Positions 40,705 through 52,863 are shown, numbered from the stretch's first letter. The stretch: 64,000 bases of DNA from Melampsora larici-populina 98AG31 (GCF_000204055.1 NW_006768774.1:1131819-1195818), one strand, 5' to 3'. Made by a program: numbers and translations. Notes: a model not told the origin generated them from the letters alone.

Positions 40705-42089
40705 TGGATCAATTCATTGCCCAGATCTGTTTGGTGTGAAGGAGTTAAAACAATTGAACCACAGTGACATATTTCTTGAGATCAACAATGGATCTCAACT
40801 GGAGCAGCGTAGAATAAAACAAAAGAAAGGTTATTGATTTGATTTCATGTGTGACAGTAGAGAGAAAAAGAAGCGAGAGATAAAGAAAGAGCAGAACCTA
40901 CCTGGAGCAGCGTAGAATGAAACAAAGGAAAGGTGAAGAAAAGACACCTTTCCTGATGCTGCCCCAGTGAGGTTATATAGTGATTCTAGCTAGAGAAATA
41001 TCACACATTGTGGTGATATATTCATGATATCAAGCAAGAAAATTAATCATCATTACTTTACCAACTTATTAGAAAACTTCAGTATAGCAGGAAATTCGAA
41101 ATTCAGGTTCTCAGATCAATTGAAGCTCTTACAGGCTTATGTATACTTATTAGCTCACTATCACTATTATGTCATCTCATTTCAAAAACATTCTTAAGAT
41201 CAATATATCTTACTTACAAATTTATTACAAAAAGACAGAAAAAGCAAAGATAAGAAAAATTTGAAAATATAGGTGTAAAAGTTGGAAAATGGTTTTTAGG
41301 TTATTTATAATTAAGTTATGGGTTTTATAAGGTTAGAATATGAAAGAACAACACTTTATTATACAGTAACAATTTTAATCTTCAAGGTCGATAAGGGAAA
41401 ACAGGAGTTATTAGGAGAAAGGTACTTTTTCGAAGTTGGTAAACAAGGGTTTTGCGTGTAGTTTACATATGTAATGGTGGTAGTAGTGGAAATTAAGGTT
41501 GTCAAGAGGATTTTCCAGGATTTTTAAGGTTATAGAAGATGATGTCATATTACATGAGCAAGAAAAAGAGAGTAGCAGCTGTGAAAAGTGAAGAAAATGG
41601 GTGAATTTTGTGGAAAATGAAGGTTTTCAGCTAAATACATATGTCAAATGACGTCGGATTAAGTTGGTAGATAGCTCATTCAACGCAGAAGAGTGGATTA
41701 CATGATGTACAGACTTTAAATCATTAGTAACAGAGGTGTATGTAAAAAGGTATAAGGCAAATAAGAAATTGGTGTGAATCTCGAATTTACAGTCACAAGT
41801 CAACATGTAACACCAAAAACCTTAACTTCACAACTCAATATCTTACTCATCACTCATCAGAAATAGGTCATATGGGTGTCACAAATGATCAGTATCACGA
41901 GGGCTACAAGATGCACTATAGTAGATCAAAATTGGACCACATCTGAAAAATTTGTAATCTCAAAAATTGGTTTGCAGCTAGTTTACAAGGAAAAAATCAC
42001 CTGTATTCATCTTAAGAAGTGCTGTACATTAAATCATTGCGTCATTGATCACTTTTAGCTGTGAAAATTACATCATACATTAGTAACAA
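40705..42089. other. AT-rich non-coding stretch
   Basis: It contains a ~30-bp direct repeat (GGAGCAGCGTAGAATAAAAC at 40801 and a near copy at 40901), perhaps the relic of the element's 5' LTR. No gene was seen. Confidence 0.45.
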
Positions 42090-42640
42090 GACCGTTGCAT
42101 TGCGTCATTACATGGTTTTTAGGGTTCTTGAGGCGGATTTGATTGGTTTTTGAGGCTGTTGACTGTTGTACAGGTTCTTACATGTGGATATAAGTACTCA
42201 TTGATGATTTTGGGATTTTTGTTCCCTTTTCTGCATCTTTTACGTGTGTTGTAGTGTTATAAATCATCATTTATTTACTATATTTGTACTAAGATCACTT
42301 AAATCCGCCCCTTCAAAGCAAGGAGAAATTTATTTACGTGTGTTAAAGACTATAAGTCAAATTGGGAATAATACTTAACAACAGTATTGCTAGTAATAAC
42401 ATAGTGTGTGGACTTTTTGCGCTTAAAATTGGGAATAATACTACACAACATTATTGCTTTATTTCTCTGGTGCCTTTATCTTTTTCTCTGTTATCACAAA
42501 GTGGTCAGCAAGTGCCCTTGTGCTGGTTTTTTTGAAGCAGGCAGTCTTTAGGCAACTTCTACTATATTACACGTAGTAGATTATCCCTTCTTAGGTGTTG
42601 TAAAGCTCTTGTTGAGCTTTAAATACTACAACGGATGAAA
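42090..42640 (+). repeat. LTR-like repeat, copy 2 (possible solo LTR)
   Basis: It is co-linear with 5870-6455, with the same ordered blocks and the same ...AGCTTTAA..CTACA end. No coding sequence is attached. Confidence 0.5.
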
Positions 42641-43588
42641 TGTTGTAAAGCACACACATGACAAATGATTAATAGTCACGCAGGACTGTCAGTAACACGA
42701 GATAGTAGACGTAGGACTTATGTAAGATTTGATTATTATATATGAAATGTTTACATAATACTGTAGGACTATCTCAACAATTTTGCTACCCACTGGCAGT
42801 CCAGTGAGTACGTCCAGCTCAATCCAATCTCAATTCAACCTCAAAACAATGTCAGTTCAATCTCAATTCAATCTCAATCCAACCTCAATTTTTGGCCTGG
42901 AGGAGCAGACAAACAGTCTTCCAAAAAGAACTGAAATAAAGTTTAGTTTATGTCCACACATGAAGGTGTCAGAATATCTGGAAGGCTTGAGTGATTTTTG
43001 GAAAAAATACAATTATTATGGCCAAATATCCTTCTCAGTCCCTTCCAAAGACTTCTCCTGCAACCAGAAGCAACAGCTCTTGATTATATATTGTAATGGT
43101 ATGATACTTGTTTGGGAAGGGGTTAATTTATATACTCAGAGATTCAAATATAATATTAAATGAATGAAAATATTAGAAGGAAAAAGAATGGGTTATGAAG
43201 TGGTTGTTTTCTGGTTTGTGATGTTAATACATCAATCTATTATGTATTGCAATTTTTCATTTGACTTTATACTATTTCATTCACTTCATATTGTTTACCA
43301 TGTTGGGTTTTTCATTGTATTTAGAAAAAAGATTTTTATATACTCATTGATTCTTTGGTCCTTTGTTTGTAGAGTGCTTGCTCACTTTTTTGGGTGGAAT
43401 CCATGTTTTTTTGAACTGTGAAAGAAATTATAAAAGGGCAGTCCTGAGATCAGCTTAACTCTGAAATACCAAAGCATCAATATACATATGAGCTGATAAT
43501 ACTGCATTTTGTCTTTGAAGACTTCTCTAGGAAGTTCCTGATTTGACCCAATAGTCCAGATCCCAATGCTATGTATCATTGGGCTCGG

Positions 43589-43794
43589 CACCACCAACAT
43601 ATTTACCTCGGATTACAAAATCCGAGGTATCCTTGGATGCACAACCTCGGACAGAAGCTTCCCGAGGTTTTGATCCGAGGTAATTCTCAGGGCAAAAAAA
43701 TACCTCGGGCAAAAACCTCGGACAAGGTCTGTCCGAGGATTTGCCTCTGATGATGCCTTGGATTTCTCAACCCGAGGCGTCTATGCTGGCAGTG
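43589..43794. mobile_element. 206-bp MITE, copy 1 (CACCACCAACATA...TGGCAGTG)
   Basis: Same length and order as 44247-44452. It is full of inverted CCTCGGA/TCCGAGG motifs, so the single strand would fold into several hairpins. The flanks are CGG and CAG, not a clean duplication. Confidence 0.8.
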
Positions 43795-44246
43795 CAGCCG
43801 CCAGGTTGCGACTTGGAGGGGTGTATACATACTAAGCTACACCGGCGTGTAAATCCATCTCAAGGACCAAAGCCTCAACAATCAAACAATTGCAAGACTC
43901 TACAACTCAACAACTCAACTCAAACAGAACAAAACAGATTACATACTCTCAACAGTGGACTCTTTTTCTCAAGATAAATCAACTAATCAAATGAATAAAT
44001 CACAATCAATCTTGAACCCTTCAAGGAAATATTGAATACCACATTCACTGGTGGGAAAATTAAATTCAGCTTGGATAGAAAAATTAGAGCAATGTCAAGA
44101 CAGTCAACCTGATCAGGCAAAACCCAAATGAAGTCTTATGTTGTTTCAACTTTCAATCAACATTGATCAAAAGATCAACTTGATCTGCCTTGAAGGGGCC
44201 AATGCATATGATGATTGTGACTCATCAATCTTTGAGTAAAGATCAT

Positions 44247-44452
44247 CACCACCAACATATTTACCTTGAATTGAAAAATCCGAGGTATCATGGGATTCCA
44301 AACCTCAGACAGCTTCTTTCCAAGGTTTTGATCCGAGGCAATTCTCAGCGCAGGAGATTACCTTGGACAAAAACCTCAGACAGGGTCTGTCCGAGGATTT
44401 ACCTCCGATGAGGCCTCGGATTCCGCGACCCAAGGCATCTATGTTGGCAGTG
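44247..44452. mobile_element. 206-bp MITE, copy 2, with CAT duplication
   Basis: CACCACCAACATATTTACC at the start and CTATGTTGGCAGTG at the end, flanked by CAT at 44244-44246 and 44453-44455. It differs from copy 1 mostly by C/T and G/A changes. A 3-bp duplication with CAC..GTG ends suggests a CACTA-like driver. Confidence 0.82.
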
Positions 44453-47273
44453 CATAGACAGAAATGGATGGCTTTGACTTCTCATAAGTGTAATTAGGTT
44501 GTAAATTTCGCATTTCATGGACTTGATAGTGAATTAAAACTTCTTATGAGATTTTGGTCAAGAACTTGTGTACCGCTTCCCAACCCATACCCTTTCCACT
44601 CCTTTTGAAACACCAAACTCAAACTATCATAATTCATGATATCACTTGTGATATGTATATAGCTGATCCCATAATTGGGTTTATGTTGATTTGCTTGTTA
44701 TTTTCTTTTCAGAAAAAACTGGACACAATTAAATTTACTCCTGAAGTTTTGATCGCTGTGAAACAAAGAAATCAAAATGATTATTGAACTTTTTTGTGAA
44801 ATTCTAGGCAATCGCTTCATGATGTAATTGAAGTCTGTTGAATCTTAAGCTATACCAATGTTTGTAAAAGACAATTTTTTTTCATATTGGCAATGAGCGC
44901 AACTTCAAAAAACAAAACAATGAAGTTGGAGCAATTAGATGAGATAGAAATGGAGAGAGAGATACCCTTCCACAATTCATCTTATAAGTCCAAGTAAGTG
45001 ATGAACTACTAACACATGAAATTTATGATGTTTATATATTGTTTTGAATCATCACCTTGACCTTCATCATCATATTGTTTTATCAGATCTATCATATCAG
45101 TATTTCACCTATGATGCACAACACTCCAATAAGTGAAGTGTTACACATTGATAAAATTGTGAACTTACTCAGCCTTGCAACATCTTTTTTGGTCTTGATG
45201 TGAATGAAAGGTACAAGGAGACAAATAAGTACAGAAGTAGTATTATGTGGGCTTGAATGGGCAAAGTATTGGTAAAGGAGAGAAGAATATAAGTACAGAG
45301 ACCACCCTCAGGTTGAAACTGAAAGAAAAATGTGCAACCTGAAATGAAGTGCCTCACTTGTTCATCATTCTGAATGATCAAGGCTTGAGGGGGTCAGATA
45401 GGGTTATTTTTGAGGGTCTGAGCGTGAATAAATGAAGGTGGCTACAGAGAGGTTGATAGAGATGAAAATTTGCACTGTTCTAAGAGGGGTAAATAGCTAA
45501 AAGTCTGACTTCATAGGCCCAAGCCTTCAGTGAATTTGTTTGTGTTTTAAGGTGGAGCAGGAGCAGAACATGCAGTGTTTTATGGTTGGAGTGCAGATGT
45601 GAGGGTGACGGAGCTGAGCTACAAGAATATTGAATACAGATGTGAGATGTGCATTTCAAAGTGATGAAATAAAAACTCAAATGCTGGACCTCATAGTCAC
45701 AAAACTTCATTGAGATAGTGGGTGTTTTATGGCAGAGCGGGTACCAAACATCATGGTTGTATGAAGAAGTGGTGATATGAAACTATGTGAACCCACCAGA
45801 AGATTTTGGAGGATTCATTTTCAACTTCAGCTGTACTACTGAACTAGCTCCAGGTAGATCTGCAGCCCATGCATATCCCCCATCCAAACTGATCTTGAGG
45901 TCAATTTGATATTGAATTGAGACTGTTTTGAGATTGTTTTGAGGTTGTTTTGAGGTGAATTGTACTCACTGGCCTGCCAGTGAGTAGTAAAATGTCACTG
46001 TGAACTGTTGACTTCTTGGTGAGTTCTGGTATTGAGCAGGTGATGGAGAGTAAGAGCTACCAGTGTTCATGCAACAATTATTGGGCGTGCGGTTGATGGC
46101 CATTGCTTCAATTTGAGTGTTCAAGCTGTTGATCAAAATTGTCTCAGATGCGGTTTTTTCTCTTGCAATATAAATTTGAATAGCGGATTTCACATCTTCA
46201 AGTTTAAAGTTAGGAATTGAATCATTAAATTTTTTATCAAGCTCCTTATTGATTTCTTTGGTCATTTCAGCTGGCATGTGTAATTGGTAAAATAACCCCT
46301 TGATCAAGTCACTGGTCCAGGCAAAGCCGGTTGATTCTAACTCCAAAACAATTGAATTGACTTTAGCCATGTAAGCCAGCATTCCAGTCTCACTCAGATC
46401 AAGTCGTAGATGAACCAAACGTGTGAAGAGAGAGAGTTGATTTGTCTTTCCTCCTCATTGAAAATGCTTCTGTAACGCCTTCATCGCTTCGTGTGCATCG
46501 TCTGCATCATCGGTCATGTTCTTGAGATCCTCATGAATAGTGCTAGAGATCATAAGAAAGGCTAGTTTGTCTCGCTCCTTATCAACGTAAGTTAAGATTG
46601 GTTTAGCTGATTCCCAATAGTCTTTGATGCTTAACAGCGCCTTCATGGCTCTTGACGCGTTGTTCTTCCACACAATAAAATTTGATCCGTCTTTCGAAAG
46701 ATTGGTGAAATTGATGTTGTTGGCCAAGTTCTTATTAGCCCTATTGATCTCTTGTAAGGCTCGAGTTTCTTGTAGTGCTGATTCAGCAGCGGATGTCATC
46801 TTGATGTCTTTGTCAGATGGGAAAATCAGGAAGAATCCCTGAGGAAAAATGACGGGATTAGGATTGAATGTTTTCGTGTGAGCTGTAAAGGGTTTGAGAG
46901 ATATCGGCATAGGGTTAGGATTTGGTGTATGATTGGGTGATGTTGGAATCTCTACTCCAATGTTCAATTGTGAGATACTTGTTGCTAATTCCGATATGGA
47001 CTTAGGAGAATCAGGGGTATGCGTAGAGTTTTCAGCAGAAGGTTTGTAAACAGCAGATTGAGGCGTAGAAACAGCAAGTAACATATTAGACGAGGGGATA
47101 TTCAATTCAAGTTCATTTGGCATGGGTGTGGGCAGCGGAGGTAAAGTGGTCAAATCAGGAAAAACATATTTGGGCAATTTTGTAAATGTGATTGTTAAAA
47201 CGAGATATTCAGGATTTCTCGGTGGTGGTGTATTAGGGGGTGTGAGTGATAAAGATGGAATACTTTTGGCCAT

Positions 47274-48031
47274 TGCTATTTGCAGCCCACATGAAATCCA
47301 TGTAGGTGCTGTCCAAATTACGCCTACACGGTTGTTTTCCGCCAAAAAGCGCCTACATTTATGATGTAGGCACTTTTTCCTTTTTCAGATGACGCCTACA
47401 GGCTGAAAACCCAATGTAGGCGTCATTTGTGTACGCCTACATTCTAAAAATAAGACGTAGGCGCTATTTTCAAGCGCCTACATTGTTTTTTCCATGTAGG
47501 CGCTTAAGTTAGTTATAAGGGTCTTATACATGTGTGAATACAAATCTATAAGGGTGCTGGTATTAATATATAAGGGTGTTGGTATTAAATTATAATTATA
47601 AGGGTGGTGAGATTAATTATAAGGGTGTTGGTATTAAATGATAAGGGTATTAAATGTAAGAGTGTGCATTTGATTAGAAATTATAAGGGTGTTGGAATTA
47701 AATCATGAGGGTGTTGGAATTAAATTATAAGGGTGTTGGTATTAACATATGTAGGCGCACAAAAATTACGCCTACAGTCAAAAAAAAAGATGTAGGCGCA
47801 TTTTCGTGACGCCTACACAATGCAGGCGCTTCAAATTTCCGCCTATATTTTATTTTTAGAATGTAGGTGTACACAAATGATGCCTACATTGGTTTTTCAG
47901 CCTGTAGGCGTCATTTGAAAAAGGAAAAAGTGCCTACATCATAAATGTAGGCGCTTTTTGGCGGAAAACAACTGTGTAGGCGCTGTTTTGGCAGCGCCTA
48001 CATGGATTTCGTGTGGGCTGCAAATAGCGAG
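47274..48031. mobile_element. 758-bp foldback element with GTAGGCGC iterons (6-bp duplication)
   Basis: The ends TGCTATTTGCAGCCCACA and the inverse are flanked by GGCCAT at 47268-47273 and 48032-48037. Arms of about 240 bp contain ATGTAGGCGC or its inverse roughly twenty times, giving serial hairpins. The centre is a minisatellite. There is no coding region. Removing it with one duplication keeps the gag frame. Confidence 0.85.
47519..47750 (+). repeat. Minisatellite, ~25-bp unit (TATAAGGGTGTTGGTATTAA)
   Basis: About eight imperfect copies of AATTATAAGGGTGTTGGTAT fill the centre of the foldback element. Confidence 0.8.
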
Positions 48032-48300
48032 GGCCATACTTTCAATGTTTAGTATTTCACCATCACCTTGAGATCTAGATTTGGTTGGGTACAAAGTTGG
48101 GGAAGGTTCTGGGGTTGATTGCGGAGAAGGTGATGGAGGTAGTGGAGGCAGTGATTGTAAATCAGGGAATATAGAGTCTTCTTGTTTATTCTTATTGCGA
48201 GATTTCTTAGTGCGTCGTTTTTTCGGAGGTGATCAAGGATTGGAAGCGTAATCCCAACTCCTCGTTTGCATTCAGGTTAACGGCGACCCGTCAAGATCAA

Positions 48301-48318
48301 GAGCGCAGGCTCATAACC
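48301..48318 (-). promoter_or_regulatory. Primer-binding site (initiator tRNA-Met half)
   Basis: GAGCGCAGGCTCATAACC on the + strand is close to the primer sites at 3420 and 63046. It lies between the gag ATG and the LTR. Confidence 0.7.
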
Positions 48319-48406
48319 TATAGTGAATAGACAAAAGAGATAAAATGCATAAGCAAAAGAATAATAAGATTCCACACAGTTGTGGAATCTCAAAATCGAG
48401 ATCTGA
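48319..48406 (-). repeat. 5' LTR fragment of the split Copia element
   Basis: It matches the first ~85 bp of the LTR at 35345-35503. It is cut at 48406/48407 by a TIR element end (CACCGCGGG). Confidence 0.75.
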
Positions 48407-48560
48407 CACCGCGGGAATTAATACGTCTGAAACCCAATTGAGCGGAGTTGCGCTGTCCAAGTCTGCAACTTCCCACAATCACGGGTTTCGTTCGCAATAT
48501 GTTCACATTACCTTCACATGTTCCCCTTGGGATATTCTGGCACCTGCAATTACATATGAA
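48407..48560. mobile_element. Left terminal repeat of a CACCGCGGG-type element
   Basis: CACCGCGGGAATTAATACGT and the next ~130 bp are an inverted match to 56820-56944, the end interrupted by the Copia at 56945. It is also related to the 451-bp element at 56200. The partner end of this copy is not settled. Confidence 0.7.
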
Positions 48561-48744
48561 CTAGCCAAATTGGCGGCGGGCGCCGCGGTTACAGAAAGGT
48601 CTTATCATAATTCAATTCAAATTCTATTCTGCAGGATATTCTGGAGCATATATCACTTGAGGAGGCAAGCTTATTCAGGCTTGATTAGTTGAATTACAGC
48701 ACAGTCAAATCTACTTCAACACTATGTTAAGATCACTGTATATA

Positions 48745-49341
48745 TTATGAGTAACACAATGCCAGCCTCTGAATATTGACCTTCCAAAGTAAGTACCTAC
48801 CTTGGTCACACAATCCACCAATGAGGTGTAGTTCACAGGAGTCAAACAACATCCTCCAATTTCCATTCAATTGGGCTGTTGTTGTGTTTGATAGCATACC
48901 CATGACCACATGAATTGTAAACACTGTGTCATAGCTTTCTATTGCAGAGATCAGATATAAAGTTACCATGATTACCAATCCTTTGGCACAAGTGAATTCA
49001 GATCTGAAACAAAACTGTAGACCATAGTCCTTGTAAAACGCCACTGTTTCCTCTTTGTGCATACTCCACCTATTATTCACTTCAAAAACAAAATGTTTTG
49101 GGTTTTTGACTTTCCTAGAGCAGAACCATGGATCTCTTTCAATCAGCATACCAATAAGTACTGATACTTGGGTAACTTGTGATGCAAACACTGGCTTCAT
49201 CAAAGGTTTCCAATTGCAGTCATCATATAAGCCAAAGAAAAGGTGTAATGCTCTAGTTGCAAATGACTTGATATGGGAAGGGTTTTTACACTGTTTGTGT
49301 GTGCGGCAAGCAACAGCAAATGGAGGGAAGGCACAGGACAT
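48745..49341 (-). CDS. Hypothetical protein, 198 aa
   Basis: An open frame from the ATG at 49341 with ordinary composition, a hydrophobic patch (KGLVIMVTLYLISAIES, residues ~118-134) and several Cys. I do not recognise it. A GTAGGT near 48800 could be a splice donor, so the end may differ. It lies inside repeat-rich DNA and could belong to the element whose end is at 48407. Confidence 0.3.
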   Translation of the reverse strand: MSCAFPPFAVACRTHKQCKNPSHIKSFATRALHLFFGLYDDCNWKPLMKPVFASQVTQVSVLIGMLIERDPWFCSRKVKNPKHFVFEVNNRWSMHKEETVAFYKDYGLQFCFRSEFTCAKGLVIMVTLYLISAIESYDTVFTIHVVMGMLSNTTTAQLNGNWRMLFDSCELHLIGGLCDQGRYLLWKVNIQRLALCYS

Positions 49342-49448
49342 AAAATACGCTTCTGAGTTCTTATTGTGGTGGAATCAAGTATTGAGAGGCATCATGGGAA
49401 TTGTGAACAGAGGTGATGACACATGACCTTGGAGCGGAGTGAAAATAT

Positions 49449-49495
49449 CCTTGCCCAAACCCTAACCCCCAACCCCTAGGCCCTAACCCCCTAAC
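49449..49495 (+). repeat. Interstitial telomere-like CCCTAA motifs
   Basis: AAACCCTAACCCCC, AACCCCTAGG and CCCTAACCCCCTAAC lie in a row. TTAGGG is the usual filamentous-fungal telomere unit. The array is short and degenerate. Confidence 0.6.
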
Positions 49496-49865
49496 GGATT
49501 CCATATCATAGTACATCAAGTTTCATTTTGTTTCCGATTTGGAAAAACTTTACAAGAAGCTCCAAAATTAAAACACTGGTATGTTGCTTGAAGTTGGTTG
49601 AGACAGGTGAGCATATATAACAAACTCTGTTTTATTTATCATTGTAGGAGTAGCTGTGAAGGAATCCAATAATAGTTCTCTATGAGAACACAACAATAGT
49701 AAAGCTCAAAAATAAAATTTTTGTGTGTTTGCTCAGGCCATGAAAATTAGCAAAGTAGGTTTGCCCCCAAAGAATCGCAGTGATACAGTTGGGAGTGACA
49801 GCTAACACTCTTGATATCAAAATTGGGCAATGTGTGCAGGATGCTTAAACATTACATAAGCAAAG

Positions 49866-50062
49866 ATAGATGTCTTGGATTGAAAACCCCAAGGGATCAT
49901 TGGATGTAAAACCTTGGATAAATCTTGTCCATGAATTTGATTCAAGTCATTTTTTGGTGAAAACAAACTGCTTGGATCAAAAACCCAGAAATATTCTGTC
50001 CAAGGATTTTAGTCCAATGACACCTTGTATTTTTCAATCCAAGGCATTTGTTAGCTGTGAAG
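49866..50062. mobile_element. Strongly diverged third copy of the 206-bp MITE
   Basis: It is co-linear with the MITEs at 43589 and 44247, for example TTGGATTGAAAA, CCAAGGATTTTAGTCC and CAATCCAAGGCATTTGTTAG. Nearly every CG of the others is TG or CA here. Confidence 0.55.
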
Positions 50063-51336
50063 GCAACTTGCGTAAACAATGAGTTTGTTGTCAAACCATG
50101 ACACAACTGTAAATTGACACCAACTCTATGAATGTGTTGCCTGTGACAGTATCAATCCTCAGTCAATGATATTGATAAGCAAAACCTGATAATTATTCAA
50201 TTCATAGTGACAATAAATTGACTTTACCCAAATTTGGCTGTTTCAGCATTAATTTGATTGCTTTAAAAATCATTCATCTTGATTCAATAATAAAATACAA
50301 TCTGAATCTGGTCATTTTTTGGCTTCTGAAAGGTTGGATGCACTTTGTGTCTAAAACTGGCAACATTTGGAGTCAAGAGTCCCAAGGCTTATCATCCTAT
50401 TGCATTCTCTCATTGCCCAAGCTGATTGTAGCATGGTTTGACTGACCTCAACTACTTGTTGGGTTCATCCTTTGTTGGGTTAATGGGCTTCAGCTCTAAA
50501 AGATATGACAGAAATCCTTCTAAATGAAGGCCTTGTATATGAACTGAGCCACTCACAGATGTGCATTCAGGTTGAGTGATCAGGTTTGAATAACATCTGT
50601 AATCCCAAGGATAGATAATTCACATGGAGGAATGAATGATCAGTATCTGGTGGATTGACTTGGGAATCACAGCAAAGAGAGGTTCTAAACTAAACTGTCA
50701 AGATTTGGAATGTACAAATATTTAAACGTTTGTAGTTGATTTGTTTGGTTCATCAGATCCATAAAGCGGAGATTCAACTAAACCAAGTTAGGTGGAAATA
50801 TCAACATTAACAAAGATTTACTTATCATAGAAGGCAAAGTTGATATTGAGCCAAATGATGATATCAGACTTTTGGAAATATCTGATGTTATGGTAGCTAA
50901 TCAATTGATTACATTACAGTTGACTCTGAAATCACCTGCATTTACAAATATGCCATACTCTACCCCAACCCATAGCTGTTTGCATCCATATTTCATGGGC
51001 GGGGAAATGGACCAAAAACCAATAACCCATAGCTTTGTTTTAGAATTAGAGACAAAAAACCATAGGTTCCTACAGATAAAATTCAAATACTGTGCTATGG
51101 AGTTTTGAAACACATCAGCAAAGATCCTTGAAGGCCTCCAACTCCAACAGTTCCATTGGTGTATGAACTTGTTGCATGGAATGATGATCTTGAGTCTTGA
51201 TATGCTATAACACTTTCTGTCCGACTTGCTTCAGTTGATTTGGGCATCGCACTTGAACCTGTATCATTTGATTTGTTGTTGTGGGGAGATCTGACAATAA
51301 AAGTGTTGAGATTTCGCTTTCAAATAATGTTATGTG
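50063..51336. other. Non-coding repeat-rich spacer
   Basis: Only short frames without recognisable content. No gene was seen. Confidence 0.4.
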
Positions 51337-51339
51337 TAA

Positions 51340-51840
51340 GAGCATCCCCACCGCGGCTGGAACCGTAAACTTGATACAGCTGTCCAAATTGACAGACGGG
51401 CAGCTGTATCTCATCTGCAGCCAGCCTTGCCAGCACCGCGCGAGCTGGATATTGCTTTTGCGGTTCTACCTCTGTCATGAATGACAGTTTCGTCGGATTG
51501 CAACTTCTGGAAAAATCCAGTATCTTGGCCGATCACTCGCTCGGACAATCAAGTGGTGGTAATTGTCATCCAAGATAGCACACACTGCGACCAACTAAGG
51601 TCTGCGTGTGAAGCTGGAATGTCCAAAGTATGGGAAAACAAGTTTTCCGGAGTTTTCAGCTCAACTAGCAACAACTCGAAGATTTCTTACGTTTCCAAAA
51701 TTTTTGGAAACGTAAGCTGACACCTGTGGCCAGGTGTGGGACTATTTGGACGCGGTGGAGGGCGTCTGGCTGGAAACGTAATGTTGAATTTACGTTTATG
51801 TCAGAAACGTTACGTTTCCGGCGGCGCGGTGGGGATGCTC
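51340..51840. mobile_element. Tourist-like MITE (501 bp, PIF/Harbinger type)
   Basis: Ends GAGCATCCCCACCGCG and the exact inverse are flanked by TAA (51337-51339 and 51841-51843). GAGCATC-type ends with TAA/TTA targets are typical of Tourist MITEs. The interior is GC-rich and has an inner inverted pair (ACGTTTCCAAAATTTTTGGAAACGT, 51690-51714). There is no gene. Confidence 0.88.
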
Positions 51841-51843
51841 TAA

Positions 51844-52863
51844 ATCAAGGATCATGCTTTCAAGATTGATTAGAATTTGAATTTGAAATGGAAATTGAAT
51901 ACCTTTACATTTCTTTCTACCTAAACCTTCATCATCAATTCCATTTTCACTTCAATCTTTAGTTTGACGCCAAACGAGTCCATAACAGTCTCATCAACCA
52001 AAATTGAACATCAGTCAGCAAAAGTCAAGAAGATGTATCAACTTTCACAATATGAAGATGGAGTCGATCATGGGGGGATGTAAGGACCTTTGGAATGAAT
52101 CAATTGCTGTTGATGATAATATTATTCAATTGCAATTGATGACGCTTGGTCTGAATAGACAGGTGGATGACAGTTCCACAGGATTCAAATCAAAAAATAC
52201 ATGACAGTCAGCCCAAAGAGAACAATTTGAAGAAACGAAAAGTGAGGAATTGAAAACATACCGGTTGATGTGACCAATTATGATTGATGAAACAAAACCC
52301 TTGGAGCTATTCTAACACCAAATTTTCTATGAATAATCACATCTAAAGTCAAAAGGATAGAAAACTTGCAACTGTAGAGAATGAATTAAGATAGGAAATT
52401 GTAAATTATAGTAACTGATCAAAGTAAAAGTTGAAGAAATTAAGTAAATTAGAATTGGTTTGAAATGATTGATTGGATGTAATTTATTTATGAACAATCA
52501 GATTGAAATTGCAAAACATAAACTTCTTTCGCAGTCAAAGAAATAAAGCTGACACTTTGAGATAACGATGTAAAAGATGAGGATCAATTTGTTTTATGAA
52601 ATTTAGGAATGAAAATGTTGAATTGTTTCAAAGCATGATGATTGAAGTTGACCAAAATTTGTGTCTCAAATGAGTTGAATATGAAGGGGTGATACCATTC
52701 AGTCCAATGAAATTGATGATAAGAACATGAAATAAACACAAGAGTATTATAATCAAGTGAGGAGATTGATCGGCTCAAAGTTTTAAAACCAAAGAGCAGA
52801 GTTGATGAAATTGAAATCAAAAACGAATAACAATTAAGAAGCCTAGGATCGATTGATTTGATT
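51844..52863. other. AT-rich spacer
   Basis: No supported gene. Small frames at 52004-52204 and 52584-52901 have no recognisable content. Confidence 0.4.

Larger units (their letters stand above)
42791..45982. mobile_element. 3.2-kb TIR element without recognisable transposase
   Basis: The left end is CACTGGCAGTCCAGTGAGTA and the right end, inverted, is CACTGGCAGGCCAGTGAGTA. Each is followed inward by Gln/Leu-like CTCAATTCAA repeats (42820-42890 and, inverted, 45895-45960). The terminal motif is itself a palindrome (CACTGG...CCAGTG). The interior is AT-rich with two 206-bp MITEs and no gene I can support. The right end lies directly against a truncated Copia gag. The target duplication is unclear (possibly TA). 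Confidence 0.6.
45966..48271 (-). pseudogene. Copia gag gene split by a foldback element, truncated after gag
   Basis: The ATG at 48271 follows the tRNA-Met primer site. The product is Pro/Ser-rich, then carries gag helices (VWKNNASRAMKALLSIKDYW, ~46,600-46,670, and FTRLVHLRLDLSETGMLAYM, ~46,380-46,430), ending near 45985. TGA at 48233-48235 and at 46455-46457 interrupt the frame; both are explained by CGA to TGA. A 758-bp element sits in frame at 47274-48031 between matching Met-Ala codons. Protease, integrase and RT are absent because sequence beyond 45983 belongs to another TIR element. Confidence 0.8.

Noticed and set aside
43164..43421. Hydrophobic open frame (85 codons)
   Set aside because: AT-rich chance frame inside a non-coding TIR element. 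Composition is explained by base bias.
47519..48031. CRISPR-like array because of repeated ~10-bp units
   Set aside because: Units are short, palindromic and unevenly spaced in a eukaryotic foldback element. There are no spacers of even length.
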